Shown one piece after another: positions 25,216 through 36,630 of a DNA stretch of 64,000 nucleotides; the first letter of the stretch is position 1; the number at the start of each line of letters is the position of its first letter. Under the pieces are notes generated by a model that worked only from the letters and a program-made list of their open reading frames with translations, was not told the origin of the DNA and searched no databases. Source of the DNA: Hirsutella rhossiliensis (taxonomy: Eukaryota; Ascomycota; Sordariomycetes; Hypocreales; Ophiocordycipitaceae); NCBI RefSeq assembly GCF_020360975.1, contig NW_025408672.1, positions 2,852,001 to 2,916,000 on the forward strand, given 5' to 3'. The translations under genes were made by a program, and so were the position numbers.

Positions 25216-25267
25216 CGAGGAGGGCAAACGAGGAGGGCAAACGAGGAGGGCAAACGAGGAGGGCAAA
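25216..25267. repeat. 13-base minisatellite, four exact copies
   Basis: The unit CGAGGAGGGCAAA is repeated four times without a mismatch, preceded by a degenerate partial copy. It lies between 24349 and 32442, away from any gene. Confidence 0.95.
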
Positions 25268-28200
25268 CAAAGGACACGGGCGACGGTTCGCTCCGTGCAA
25301 AAGGTACATGGCTCGGGAGAACCCCCACGCGCGCCACGTCCCCAAATCGACCCGACAGTCTGGTTCGGCCAATCACGTCAGCGGGGCCCGCCCGGACAGC
25401 AGGGATCCGCCCGAGGGCCTCGGAGATTTCGCTTCCAGTGCGGTACGCGGGTGTTTGTGGCTCCCCTCGACCGAGCCTGTCTGTCGTTGTTGCCCGCTTC
25501 GTCGTCGGATGCCGAGCGTGGGAGTGTGCTGGGCCCATGGGGGGGGGGGAGGACGGGACGGGAAATGGGGCGAGCCGTCGCCATCCCAGCGCGCGGCGGC
25601 GACCGCGGGTGGTCAACTCCTATGGACCCCGTCTCCCCTCCCAGGGGAAAAGAAACAGCCAGTCCGTCGTGCCGTGTCCAATCCTCGGCCTCGTCGACCA
25701 GCGCGAGATAACACGGGCGAATGCTGCGAGTAAACGCCGGACCGCCCGCTTGGCCCAGCCGACGACATCCCGGCCGCCGTCGTCCAGACAAGCATCGCCG
25801 GCCCGGCGCACCGAAGCGGAGGCTGCAGACATGATGGTGTGAGTGCGTGTGTGGGGGAGGGGATCGTGCGTGCATTGCACTACTGTCTATGCCTACGCCC
25901 GGGTCGTTTGAGCTGCCTACACCACCTCGTCTGTCCATGTACATGGTGTTGGGCCCCCATGCCAGGCCGAGTCCCTCCCCCTCGCGACGGGAGCTTGCCC
26001 CTCGGCCTGCATCAAGCCTGTTCCCAGAACCCCGGGCCAGACGCAAGCCCACTCGCGACTGGCTCATCGACGCTGCAGAACTGCCTTCACCACGCCTCTT
26101 CGTCGACGGGTGTTTCGCCGTCGGCCTGGCCAAGCGCATGCCGTTAGTCTGGTCCCGAATGACCAACCCTGCTCTGTCCACTGCAGCCGGTTCCCATTGG
26201 TAGGGGTTAGCCATCGTTGGGCTCTGCGCCTGTAGAGCGGCGAGCATTCGCCTGCTTACAGGCCATGTTCCTTTCGCCAAGATGCCAAGTCATCGTGCTG
26301 CTCGTCCCCTTGCCCGTGAAGCACTTACTTCAACGTCAGGGGTAAATTGCTCATCGATGTGGCCTGGTCCACACCCGTCTGTGAACCACGAGGCGAACCA
26401 ACCATGTACATCTCTGCACTCTTGCTGTTCCACCACCTTCGACATTACGCATGTTCCGTCTCGTTGTGCAACGGCACCGCGCCACGGCCCTACCGGAGAG
26501 TGAGCGCCTTGTCGGATTCGGCCTGCGCCAGCACGGCACACGACGAACTCATCCACGAGAATCCCTCGCCGACGGGTAATGAGGACGGGGAATTTTCAGA
26601 AAAGAGACCGAGGCACTCTTGTAGCCTGGTTGGGTGCCAGTGCAGATCTGATCGACGCCCTGAGATGGGACGTGGCTTTGACAGTCCATAGACACAAACG
26701 CCTATGCCAACCCACAGTGTTGATACTTCAAGGGCACTGAATGACGAGCGCGAGCTGCAAGTGGGCAACTCGGAATTTAATTCCCACAGAATTTCCTTTC
26801 CCAGCCCAACGTTAAAACCAGTGTGATCTTGCACGAGTCAATGGATGCTGCTGCTCCGTCATGCCAATGCGTCTCACCATCAATGGCCGTGACAACACTC
26901 GGTCCAACGACTTCATTTGTCCGTCCTCCCTCGGGCCTGTCGGCCTGGAGGTCTCGGAAGATGGGAAGGCGGGATGGTAGAGGCCGATTCCTGACGAGCT
27001 CGCAAGTCGCTTCGACATGGTCGAGTTGCAGAGGCATCCGACGGCACCAGCGCGGCAGCGGCGCCGCGTCTGCTGCTTGTGAACAACTTCCCAGTAGTAA
27101 ATTCCAGGACACACCATTCCGTCTTTCTTTTGCCATTTTTTGCTCCCTTGGGAAATGGCATGACGGAGACGCAAGACAGGTCGACAGCCTGCTGCAAGTT
27201 GGCCTCTGCTGACCGCCTCAGCCAACACACAAGTTTTCGCGCGCCTTCTGCACACCAAGAAAGGGCACCAACGACAGCATAACTTGACCCAGGGCATCGG
27301 GAAACTCTTGGGCAGAATCCCTTGCCAGAATCCCTTGCCAGATTGATCGCTGCCAGGATATGCTGTTGGCCACGGCAAGCAAAGCGGCCATGAAGCCGGC
27401 CGGCTCCGCCATCAGTCAGCATGACAACAGTCGGTGTACCAACAAGTTATGAGCGAGGAGAATCTCGGAAAGGGCGCGGGAAAGCTGACCCCGGCGGGCC
27501 AGGCGAGACGTGGTGGCCTGGACAACTGGTGTGCTGAGTGGCATGTCTCCTTCCCTTCTCCACCGCGACCAAGGTTGTCCTACACGGGCCCAAGCGCTCG
27601 GGAACGAATCAAACGCCGGAGCGAAGGCTTCAGCAGCCTGGCCGGGACAGGCATTGGACGAGGCGGCTTGCAAGGCCATGCAAGTCGGGCTGGTGACGTC
27701 TGGTGGCATGTGGCTGCGGTGTTGGAGGATGCTCGCGGCCGCAGAAGCCTGTCCATTTTCGCCAACTGGCCAGCGCTGTCGTGTTTCCCTCGTCGTACTG
27801 TAGAGCATGACCGAAGTGGGCGCGTATTGGATGCTCCGGAGAGCTGGAGATGCGACGGCAGCGAAGCCCAGGGGTCGTATGCAGCCACATCTTGGAAGCT
27901 CGCCCAAGGGATTGGTAGGAACATCTGCAGTGATGCAGTAATTAGGCGGCCTGGGAGGAAGGGGAGTTAGGCAGCAGGCAGCAAGTCTGCTGGTGGGATC
28001 AAGGAGCAGAGGGCCGGCTCCGAGACATCCATGGATGTCAGCAGCTGTCGAGGTCCAGGGTAGCCCAGGTGTGTCGGCTGTAGGTACAGTACATCTATCT
28101 GACCGCCCATGACCCAAGACCGGTACGGCAAGGCAGGTCTAGGCGGCTCAAGGTCGCTACCACCTCACCCAGGAGCCCCTACATAAAACACTTACAGTTC

Positions 28201-29208
28201 AGCCGAAAGGACCGACAGCACGGCACCGCCGACGGCAACCCGACGTCAGCAGCCCACCAGTCAGCGCGTAGGCATGTCACGGTTGGGACGACATGTCGAG
28301 GGTTGGTTCGTCGAGGCCGTTGGCCGGCGGCAATCAACGATGCGTCCATGCACCGTCTGGCGCTTGTTTACGGCGGCTAACAGCCAGAAGCCTCGACTCT
28401 GGCCGCAGCACGGAGCACCGCCAAAGACCAAAAGCGCGCCGGGTTTTTGGGGACGCGGATACCCCGTCTCTTTGCTCCCTCCTTGGCGCCTGGTCTCCGC
28501 GGGAGATGCGAATAGAGTAAGACGGGTGATGCAGGGCTGCCGTGGTGCAAGGTTTCACACAACAAAGTGTGTGTCCCCGTCGTCATGCGAAGCATGCAGC
28601 GCAACCCGACCCGACGTCGTCTGCCAGTGCTAAATACCAGGCCGACCTAGTCCGTGTTGGCATGGATGCGAAGATGCATCAACGGGCAACCCATGGTCTG
28701 CGCGCGCCTCAAAAACTGCACTTGTGCGGCCGAAAAAAGCCCACTGTTGGGCAGCATTGCGCAATCCAGAAGCAGAGGCGAAGCCAACATGGCTGGCAAC
28801 GTCTCATTGTGTGTCCTCAGCGCAGATGGCCAGAGAGAGGCTATGTGCCAAGGCAGATGGGCGAATGGTTGCCGCCTTGCTGTGCATGCTTCGAGTTAAC
28901 ACAGGGCAAAGCATATGTCGCAGCGTCGGGGACGGGGGGGCGGTATACTCCGTACCTGCTCCGGAACTGTTGACGCTCTTCGGTGGCCGAGGGGCCGGTG
29001 GTCGACCAGAGCCTTGGATTCCCACGCGTCTGGGCTGTCTCGGCCTCCCTCCCCCGCGTCTCTGAAAAAGAAAGCAAAAAAGGACAACTTACGTACCCTG
29101 CTTAGATGCAATGCATGTTTCCGTCGGCTCGGCCATCTCTGTATGAGAAAGACTGGAGGAGGCCGCCGGCGGAAGACTAAAGTCAGCCGAGCTTGGGGGC
29201 CGCTTCCA

Positions 29209-29314
29209 TAGGTAGGTACCTCATCCAGTAAGAATGAGTAAGGTACACTTTACATATTTTAGGTACCTACGGATACCTTGGAACGTAGGGTAGGTACCTA
29301 GGAAGGTAAGTACC
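29209..29314. repeat. Palindromic GGTACC/CCTAGG cluster
   Basis: Several copies of TAGGTACCT-type words in both orientations lie within about 100 bases. This is the same motif family as at 10385-10552 and 62190-62355. Confidence 0.75.
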
Positions 29315-29708
29315 CGAGAAGTAACAGGCCCTCAGTCCAGGTGCAAGTCGTCGGACCAACCATCCCAAGTTCTTACCATGGGTACCACAATAGGCAGGGT
29401 AGGTAGTTGCTAAGTTGAGACATGGACCGCAAAAAGGGGTGCATGGAATACCAGGTATGCAGTACATTGGCGCAGAAGCAACCTGGAGAAATGGAAGGGC
29501 TCTGCAACGGCGCGCGCGGTGACAGGGCTGGCAGGGCCCCCCCACACCAAAATGGGACGGCACGCTCAAAGACACGGCCCGACCCAACAATGCGCACTTT
29601 GTCCATCGACTAAAACTGGTTGCGGGACCCGCTGACGAGAGACGCGACACCCGAAGCCAGCGCACATAGTAGGGTCAGGTACTACAAGGCAAGGTAATTA
29701 AGTTGAGG

Positions 29709-29718
29709 TACCTAGGTA
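29709..29718. repeat. TACCTAGGTA palindrome
   Basis: This is an exact 10-base palindrome of the dispersed family. Confidence 0.8.
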
Positions 29719-30110
29719 AGTCTTGTTGGAGGCACGGTACCTGCGAGAAGAGCGACCCAATTTCCAAGCCAAGATTCTTGCACACTTTCCGCCTTCTTGG
29801 CCTCCATTTTCATCTTGTTTAAAGGACGAGGTGGGGGGGGGCTGTTAGGCAGCGCTCTGCCTCATCTCTGGACCGTGGCTCCGTCGTCTGTTAACGCCGT
29901 GTCTCACCTACGCCAGCCGTCGCTCGCCGCTGGGGGGGAACACACGAGCCCAAGGGGGAATAACGGCCTCTTACGCACGCGTTTTTAGCGCACGGGTGGG
30001 TAGCAGAAGTGGGAACCTAACGAACTGCTGTACAAAAGTACGACTATGGGGCATCGTATTTTTTCTCTCTGGGTGAGCCCCACTGTCGAATTCCCTCGGA
30101 GCTCCCCAAC

Positions 30111-30154
30111 CTACCTCCGGTACCTAGGTAGGTATTATGTAGGTATGTACATAC
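30111..30154. repeat. TACCTAGGTA palindrome with flanking GTAGGTATGTAC
   Basis: An exact palindrome at 30121-30130 is followed by GGTATTATGTAGGTATGTAC. A reverse-strand TACTCCGTAC copy lies further on, at 30634-30643. Confidence 0.8.
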
Positions 30155-32442
30155 AGAGGGATGGATAGTGATCCAGACGCCGGCTGCATGGGCTCGAGAG
30201 CAGAAATCGTCATCAAACTTCTGCAAGCAGGCCATGGTGCCTGCCGGCAGGTGATATATTGGGGGGCGGGAAGTGTACCGAGCAGCAGGTATCCTTTTGG
30301 CACCCCTTTGGTACCCGGTAGGTAGGCATGAATCGCGAACTATAAGTGTCCTTGGGTACGGGACCGGTGCCCATACCTGGATCCGCTCTATAGTACCTTC
30401 CATATAAGTTACCTCCGTCCCCGAGGCCTGATGCGCAGCTAGCAGATGGCTCGGGCAAGCCAGAGCACATGAAGAAAGTGACGCCCTCGGACAAGGTGGC
30501 GCGCGCCCGACCGCCAGTGCCTCGTGGGGAAAGAGCACTTGAACGCCGCCATGGCAGGTACCGCACGGATACAGCAAGTGAGGGTGAGGCATGTTGGCCT
30601 TTGCCGGGCAAGACGGAAGCCACGCCCTGGGCAGTACGGAGTAACTTACATGTCGCTCTACCGCTCTACCTCTTCAAGCTCCCTCCCCTGTGCTACCTCG
30701 ACGAAACTCTACCCCCACGCCCCCGTCCAAAGGCCACGCCCACCACCAACCACCCATGCCTTTCATGCCACCCCCAATCCAATCCAGAGCGTACCTACTA
30801 CCACCGCACATCCAGAATGTGCGAGCAGAGAAAACCTTACCGACCACGAGCCATGCCATCCGCCCCTTGATGCTCGATCCACGCCAGTCTAACCCCCCCC
30901 AACGACCGACCTCATGGCACCAGCGGCTCCTCCAGCGACCGCCAGCTTCCCACAGCCCGTCCTCGCGGCGCCAGACTCCTGACCGTCGCACACACGCGCC
31001 CGCCCACAAACTCTGTTCCCATCTGCGCGCCGCCTCCCCCTCGCTCAATTGTCCTCCGTCTCCGTCTCCGAGACGGGCTCGTCTGCCTTCATTGTCCCTG
31101 TCTGCTTGTCCGGCCCCTGCGCCTGCGCCTTGTCGCTCAATCCCACCCGCCGTCGCCCGAGACTGACACAAACGCTCTCACTCACCCACCATACACCATA
31201 CATACATAGAGCGAGACGCGCGCGTGTGCGCTCCACATTCACAACACAGGCGCAGTGCTCTCCATGGTTGCCCAGACTTATTAGAAGCTCTGCCGCCCGC
31301 CTCTTCCCGACTGGCTTCTTCGAATTGCTCTTCGCCTCCGTTGGGCATCCAATTCTCTCGTCTCTGACAGGCTTCAAAAATTTTCACCTCGGCTTTGGCC
31401 CGTCTCATTGCTCTAAGTTTCTCCTCCGAGCCAGTCTTGCTGCCGACTCATTCAATGTGTAATTGCCCCTGAGCTTCTACTACCACGTTCAGCTTTGGTC
31501 CGCCAACATCGACCGAAGCTGGCTGGCTGATAGCACAGCACAGCACACGAGGGACCAACGCTTATCACTGCGAGACCAAGGAACAACTCATCAGGCTTCA
31601 GCTCGGCTTCCGGTCCTGCGACGCCCCGCCAACTGTCTGGCTAATTCTTCCTTCCACGAGCAAGCCTAGCCTCTCCAAGGCCTGACCTGAGTTGGCTCAT
31701 GATTCGAGGTCCTCCTTCACGAGATATTGGTGGGCTTTCCCCTTTTGCTTTTCCTAGAGCCTCGTTCCCCTCATTTCCCCTTGCCGCTCGGTTTGTCTTA
31801 CAAGACGTATGATTCGCGCCCAACGCTGGCTACTCCTACTCCTCTCGATGAGCTGGCAACCAGACTCCTGTGGCGCACCAGAAAGCTACCGGTACTGCGG
31901 TACTGGAGGATGCATGTTTCAGTGTGCCCTTCCCTGGTCATGCGTCGCCGGGTCGGGCATTTCCATATCTTCTCGAGTACCCCGGGCGTCAACTCCGTCA
32001 CCCACCCATCCTCCCCTCCGTCCCTGCTCCTGGTCCCTTTCCGCTTGTACCCTGCTCATCTGACTCACTGCGTCTGCCTCGGGGTCTTGCACAAAAGGTT
32101 TCCGCTCCCTAGCAGTTCCGGATTTGCCCTTCCGATGACTGGTTCTATCAACCAAGCTCTGCCAACTCTGTGTGCGCCTGAGTCGCTTCATTGTGTCTGA
32201 GGGCGCACGCTTCTCCCCTTATCACTCACCCTTTCGTCTTCTCGCTCGGGATGCTAACATAAGCCTCGGGTCATCGCTGTCCAATCAGTTTTTCACCGAA
32301 TCTGGCGATAGTATTCTGCATTGTTAGCCGTGTACAGTCGCCGTGAGCTTGCGGCCATCATGCCACACAATCCGTACGCGTCCCCGTTCTTCGACTGGCC
32401 CCGGCTTAGGTTTACCAAGATGGCTGCTGATCTCCGAACAGG

Positions 32443-33788
32443 ATGGCGAGCCAACACCAGCAGCAGCTGCAGGGCTTCTGGGCGCATGGCCGGTTCTACG
32501 GCGGCTGGAGACCGAGAAAATACCCCTTCCCGATAGATGCTGTGGGCGCTCCTTACCTGGACCCTGGATGGCCAAACTCTGACCCATTGGCGAGCAGGAA
32601 GAGCTTAATAGGCTTGATTTGTTCCACAAGTTCTTCCTTGTTGCTCGAAAAGAAGCAGTATGTGGGCAAAACTTGAACTTCGGTCGACCTGCCAGAGTTT
32701 TGGACTTGGGAACGGGAACGGGAATTTGGGCCATCAACCTTGCTGAAGAGTAAGTCTTTGCGAAATATGAAGCCCGACCCCCATCGTGACACGTAGCTGA
32801 CTTGGACCAGATTGGAGCAGCTTCCCGAGATTATGGCTGTTGATCTTAATCTGGTCCAACCGGCTCTGTGAGCGAACCTGCATCCAGTCACCGCCCGCCT
32901 GCTGACGAGACGCAGAATACCTCGCGGCATGGTCACGGTGCAGTTTGACATCGAGGAGCCCTCATGGGATTCTCTGATGTGGGACTGTGACCTGGTACAT
33001 GTCCGAATGCTCTTCGGCAGCATTCAGACAGACCTGTGGCCTAGCACGTACCGCAAAATCTTCGAGTATGTGTCTTCGTGCCGAAACGCTCCACCCTCAT
33101 GGCTGACGTTGACTTAGGCACCTGACTCCAGGCACGGGCGTTCTCGAGCATGTGGAGATCGATTGGGTCCCCCGGTGGGAGAGCAGCGGCGACTTCCCCG
33201 AGAATTCAGCGTTCAAAGAGTGGTCTGACGCATATCACAAAGCGCTGGACCTCTTCAACCGCAGCGCCAGAGTTTCCACGCAGCAGACCAGGCTCATGAT
33301 CGAGCAAGCCGGCTTTTGCGACTTTAGGGAGCAGACTGTCCGCTGCTACGTGAACCCATGGTCTTCCGATACCTGGGAAAAAGATACTGCAAGGTGGTTT
33401 AACCTGGGTATGAAGCATGGCCTTGAGGCTATCAGCCTGATGCCAATGGTTGAAAGACTAGGTATGACGGTGGAGGAGGTTAATGACCTTTGTGCGCGAG
33501 TCAAGGAGGAGAACACCAAACTGCGGTACCACGGCTACTGTACAGTGTGAGTCTCGAATCCTATGACCTGCGTTGCCCAGGCGCACAAGTCCCGTTCCGC
33601 CTTTGCTCCATTGTCATTTACCAGTGGCGGAATCATCTAATGCTTGCTGCAGGTACATCTGGACAGCGAGAAAGCCCCCCAACGGGCCCCAACGGGGTTC
33701 ACCATGGGGCCTCCAAGCCAGCACCGCCCATGCATGCCGGGAGGACTGGACAGCCAGGCAGAGTTTGAGCTCCACGTCAGGCAAATGA
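32443..33788 (+). CDS. LaeA-like SAM-dependent methyltransferase
   Basis: Six exons fit: 32443-32541, 32598-32749, 32811-32867, 32916-33065, 33118-33546 and 33653-33788. The introns are 56, 61, 48, 52 and 106 bases; the first has a CTGAC branch site. The product is 340 residues. [18 protein letters not shown] leads into [20 protein letters not shown], then SAM motif [12 protein letters not shown] (67-77), [24 protein letters not shown], and near the C-terminus [16 protein letters not shown]. This is the LaeA/UMTA order of blocks. LaeA is a nuclear regulator of secondary metabolism and development; most fungi also carry several LaeA-like paralogues of unknown role, and this is more likely one of those. 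Reading into the last intron stops immediately (GTG TGA). No biosynthetic genes are nearby. An extra 5' exon cannot be excluded, as the bases before the ATG resemble a splice acceptor. Confidence 0.85.
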
Positions 33789-35383
33789 ATGATGCCACTT
33801 GCATGGTAACGCGGCTATTGATGAGCAGGCACACTTGGCGGCTATGGACAACATCTGACGACGACTAATGGCCACTGGACTTCATGGACACCTGGCCCCA
33901 GCGCCATCCTGAAAACATGCCATTCTAACTGACAGATGAGCTTGTCGTCGCTACTGAGCTCGGGAGAGCCTCCGGTAGTTCTCGCCCGCGCATACTTGCA
34001 ACATGAAAAGAAGATTTCTGACCACCCGCCCCCAAAATCCAAAGAGTCATTGTTGCTCGAGCCCTCGCGTGCCTCGGCTGCGTCGTTGAGGCTTGTAGGA
34101 CTCCATGCTCGCATTTACAATGAGCTCCTTTACGTGAGGAGAAACGATGGAGGCTTTCCAGCCGCCTTCGGAAGTGAAGAGTGGCCCGTTTTGGCAACGC
34201 AGCCGCAATATGACCTGGCCCCGACAAGGCATTGAGCTTCTGATGCTCCGATCTTCGCATCCCGAGACGCCAGCGTTATTGCTATGTGAACGACTGCTTA
34301 CTCTGTTACTGGCCAGGTACTCGTGGCGCCGTTTAATGGTCGCAGTCTCCGTTTGTCGTGCGGCAAAAGTTCTGTCAAGAGAGCGGAGACGGGCGAGTGT
34401 AACCTCGGCTACCCGCTGACGGCAGCATTTGAAGATCTGTTTAGGCTTCTGCAAGCGACGCTGCGGAGGATTTGGTGGCCAGACTGTCCAGGGCGGCGCT
34501 GAGGTCTTGCGTTTTGTTTGAATTTACGATGCGTATACAAAATGCCGACTTGGACGGGGAACTATGATACCCAGCGCGTTATTGCATCACCGCGAAGGGG
34601 TCGGTGACTGCGAGTAGAAAGGACGTGTCTATTTCGGGAGCGAGCATAGACTGGTATCGTCGTGGGGCAAGCACGGGGTGCTTATCTTGCTCTTGGTCGC
34701 TCGAGTCTAGTTTCGGAGGCGCGGCCTCGAGGCAACGAAGCGACAAAATTGTATGTGAATTGCGCTGATGCAAAAGACGAATTTGTTCCCTGTGTCATGA
34801 TAGGAACATATCGGTCTTGATTCGCAAAGGGTACCCGTGGCGAGCGGCCGCTGCCTCTTCCGACCAGCTAACAAAACCAGGCGGTGTGCTCTGCAGCTGG
34901 CGTCACGGCAAACCAAGGCCAGCCAGGAGCCGACTTTTGCGAGTAATGGGCTTCACTCACCGAAGAGCGAGATCTTTACGAAATAGTAGTCGACAAATCA
35001 AGAGGGACGACGAGGGCTGAAATCACCTTCATCGCAGCGGTGACGCCATCTTGTCTATTCAGCAGACGCGTCGAGACGGGCTCCCTCTGCCTCACTCTGT
35101 TGATGAGCAGAGGCCCTGTGCTGGACTTGCCCGTATCTTGTTGGAGAAGAAAGAAGTCGCCATGGTAGCTGTGTGTCTGGTGTACAATGCATGGTGTGTG
35201 TGTTACAAATCAGGGAAAGGTAATTGCTCCCAGAAGAATGCGCCCTGCTGAGATGCAGGGTCAAAAGCGTACCCCATCCCAGTGAAATCATGATCCATCT
35301 TTTCAACAGCGCCACTGGTCTTTTTCGCCTTGGCCTTTGCCCTTTCCAGTCTCGGCCCAGCCGCGTTCCACGCCAGAGTCGGC
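33789..35383. other. Convergent intergenic region (1.6 kb)
   Basis: It lies between the LaeA-like gene and atp20. Fragments with protein-like character appear at 33936-34476 on the + strand in shifting frames, which could be a decayed gene or chance. No intact gene is supported. Confidence 0.5.
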
Positions 35384-36103
35384 TCAGTGGTGGTGACCAG
35401 GCTCGCCGCGGTAGCCGACGATCTTGAAACGGCCAATCATCTCGCCGACGGTGAAGAAGCCCAGGCACTCGGCGAGTACGACGCCACCGGTGGCGAGGTG
35501 GGCGGTGTTGAGGCTGCGGACCTGCTGGAGGAGGTTCTGGGGCGCCTGCAAGATGGAGCCGTTTTGTACGGAGCGCCAGAGGTTCTGGTAGTAGGTCTGG
35601 AAGGTGGCCATTGAGCTGCATTGCCGGTGTCAGATGAAGCTTGCTCGGGGGGAGCATGGGCGGAGATGGGTCTCTTACGGAGGGCTCATCTTCTGGCCGT
35701 GAAACATGATCTTGCCCATCTCGAGACCGACCTTGGAGTAGTAGACGACAAAGGGGGTTTGCCCTGGGGACAGAGGAGTCAGCAGCGGGCTTGTAGAAGG
35801 GGAAGGAGGAGGAGGCATACGCTCGACAAAGGCAATGAACTTGCCCGTGCGGCCGCCCATCTTGCCCAGCGCACTCGTGACACCCCTGGCGGCGCCGACA
35901 ATGGCCGGGCCGGCGGCGGTGGTGACGCGCGACAGGCCCTGCTGAGCCCTAGCCTGGTACTCCTTTGCCTTGGAGGCCGTGTCCTTTGCAGCCTCGGAGA
36001 CCTTGCTGGCGGCGGCGGAGCTCTCGAAGCGGCGAGGGGCGAAGCGCAGGGCGACGCGGGAGCGGAGGACAGGGCGGGCGAGCGACGACGACGCCATGGC
36101 CAT
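35384..36103 (-). CDS. atp20: Mitochondrial ATP synthase subunit g
   Basis: Three exons, 35821-36103, 35679-35763 and 35384-35615, with introns of 57 and 63 bases, give 199 residues. The N-terminus (MAMASSSLARPVLRSRVALRFAPRR in segments) is rich in Arg, Ser and Ala and lacks acids, as expected for a matrix-targeting sequence. The C-terminal half holds TPFVVYYSKVGLEMGKIM and the single membrane helix with a GxxxG-type face, TGGVVLAECLGFFTVGEMIG, typical of subunit g. Known role: with subunit e it joins two F1Fo monomers into dimers that shape cristae. The family is usually about 115 residues in yeast; the extra length here is the N-terminal Ala/Lys-rich segment, usual in filamentous fungi. The protein ends GEPGHHH. 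Confidence 0.9.
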
Positions 36104-36630
36104 TGCTGCGCTGCGTCTCGAAGAAAAGGCTGGCTTTGGCTTATCGAGACTCCGAGGGAGGCGGGAGAGGATCGGTCAGGCAATCGGAGCCGGGGGCGGA
36201 GCAATTGACTGGCGGACGGAGCTTCAGTCAATTGATGTCAGAGGTCGGTTGGGTTTTCGGGTTGGTTGGCCTCCTGGGGCGGAGGGAGAGGGAAAAAAAA
36301 AGCTCGGGAGGATTTGGGGACGTGATGTCCTCGGGGCCGAGGCGCTTAGCCGCTTTGGGAAGCTCGAGGTACCTGAGCTATTTGGCGCACTTGGCAGCTT
36401 AGGTACAGAGTATTAGGTACTTAGTAAGAATCACCGGCACCGCGGGTGATCGTTGCATCCATTTCTCGACTCTGCCCTGAATTGCTTGCTTGCATGTCAG
36501 AATAATTATGCCATTGAGCCCCTCTGCCCCTTTCATCTACCGCGGCAGAACTAAACAACCAACACAAAGCAGAGGCCACACGGTTCAGGTATGCTCATCT
36601 CCTGCCAAAGAGCAGTGCCCTCCCCGCCAG
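36104..36630. promoter_or_regulatory. atp20 promoter region / lad1 3' flank
   Basis: These 527 bases lie upstream of atp20 and downstream of lad1 on the minus strand. They contain AGGTACCTGAG and TTAGGTAC words near 36367-36420 but no coding signal. Confidence 0.5.

Larger units (their letters stand above)
24349..32442. other. About 8 kb gene-free region
   Basis: It runs from the end of toa1 to the LaeA-like gene. ORFs up to 330 codons occur at 24719-25711 (+) and 25378-26280 (-). They overlap other long ORFs, use biased low-complexity codons and show no domain, so I do not call them. A 13-base tandem repeat, palindromic clusters near 29209-29314, 29709 and 30121, and a C-rich stretch from 30660 to 31250 are the visible structure. 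The last 1.5 kb is probably promoter and leader of the LaeA-like gene. Confidence 0.55.

Noticed and set aside
24719..26280. Two long ORFs (330 codons +, 300 codons -) that overlap
   Set aside because: They run through a minisatellite and simple GC-rich sequence, have no recognisable domain and overlap one another antisense.
31809..32063. An ORF beginning with a hydrophobic leader and several Cys
   Set aside because: It overlaps the candidate above in another frame; Cys content is by chance from TGT/TGC-rich sequence and there is no supporting intron or conservation that I can see.
31699..32112. A possible two-exon 118-residue protein upstream of the LaeA-like gene (57-base GT-AG intron at 31807-31863)
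   Set aside because: The join is in phase, but codon use is AT-rich at third positions unlike the real genes here, there is no branch site and it cannot be joined in phase to the methyltransferase by a good donor.
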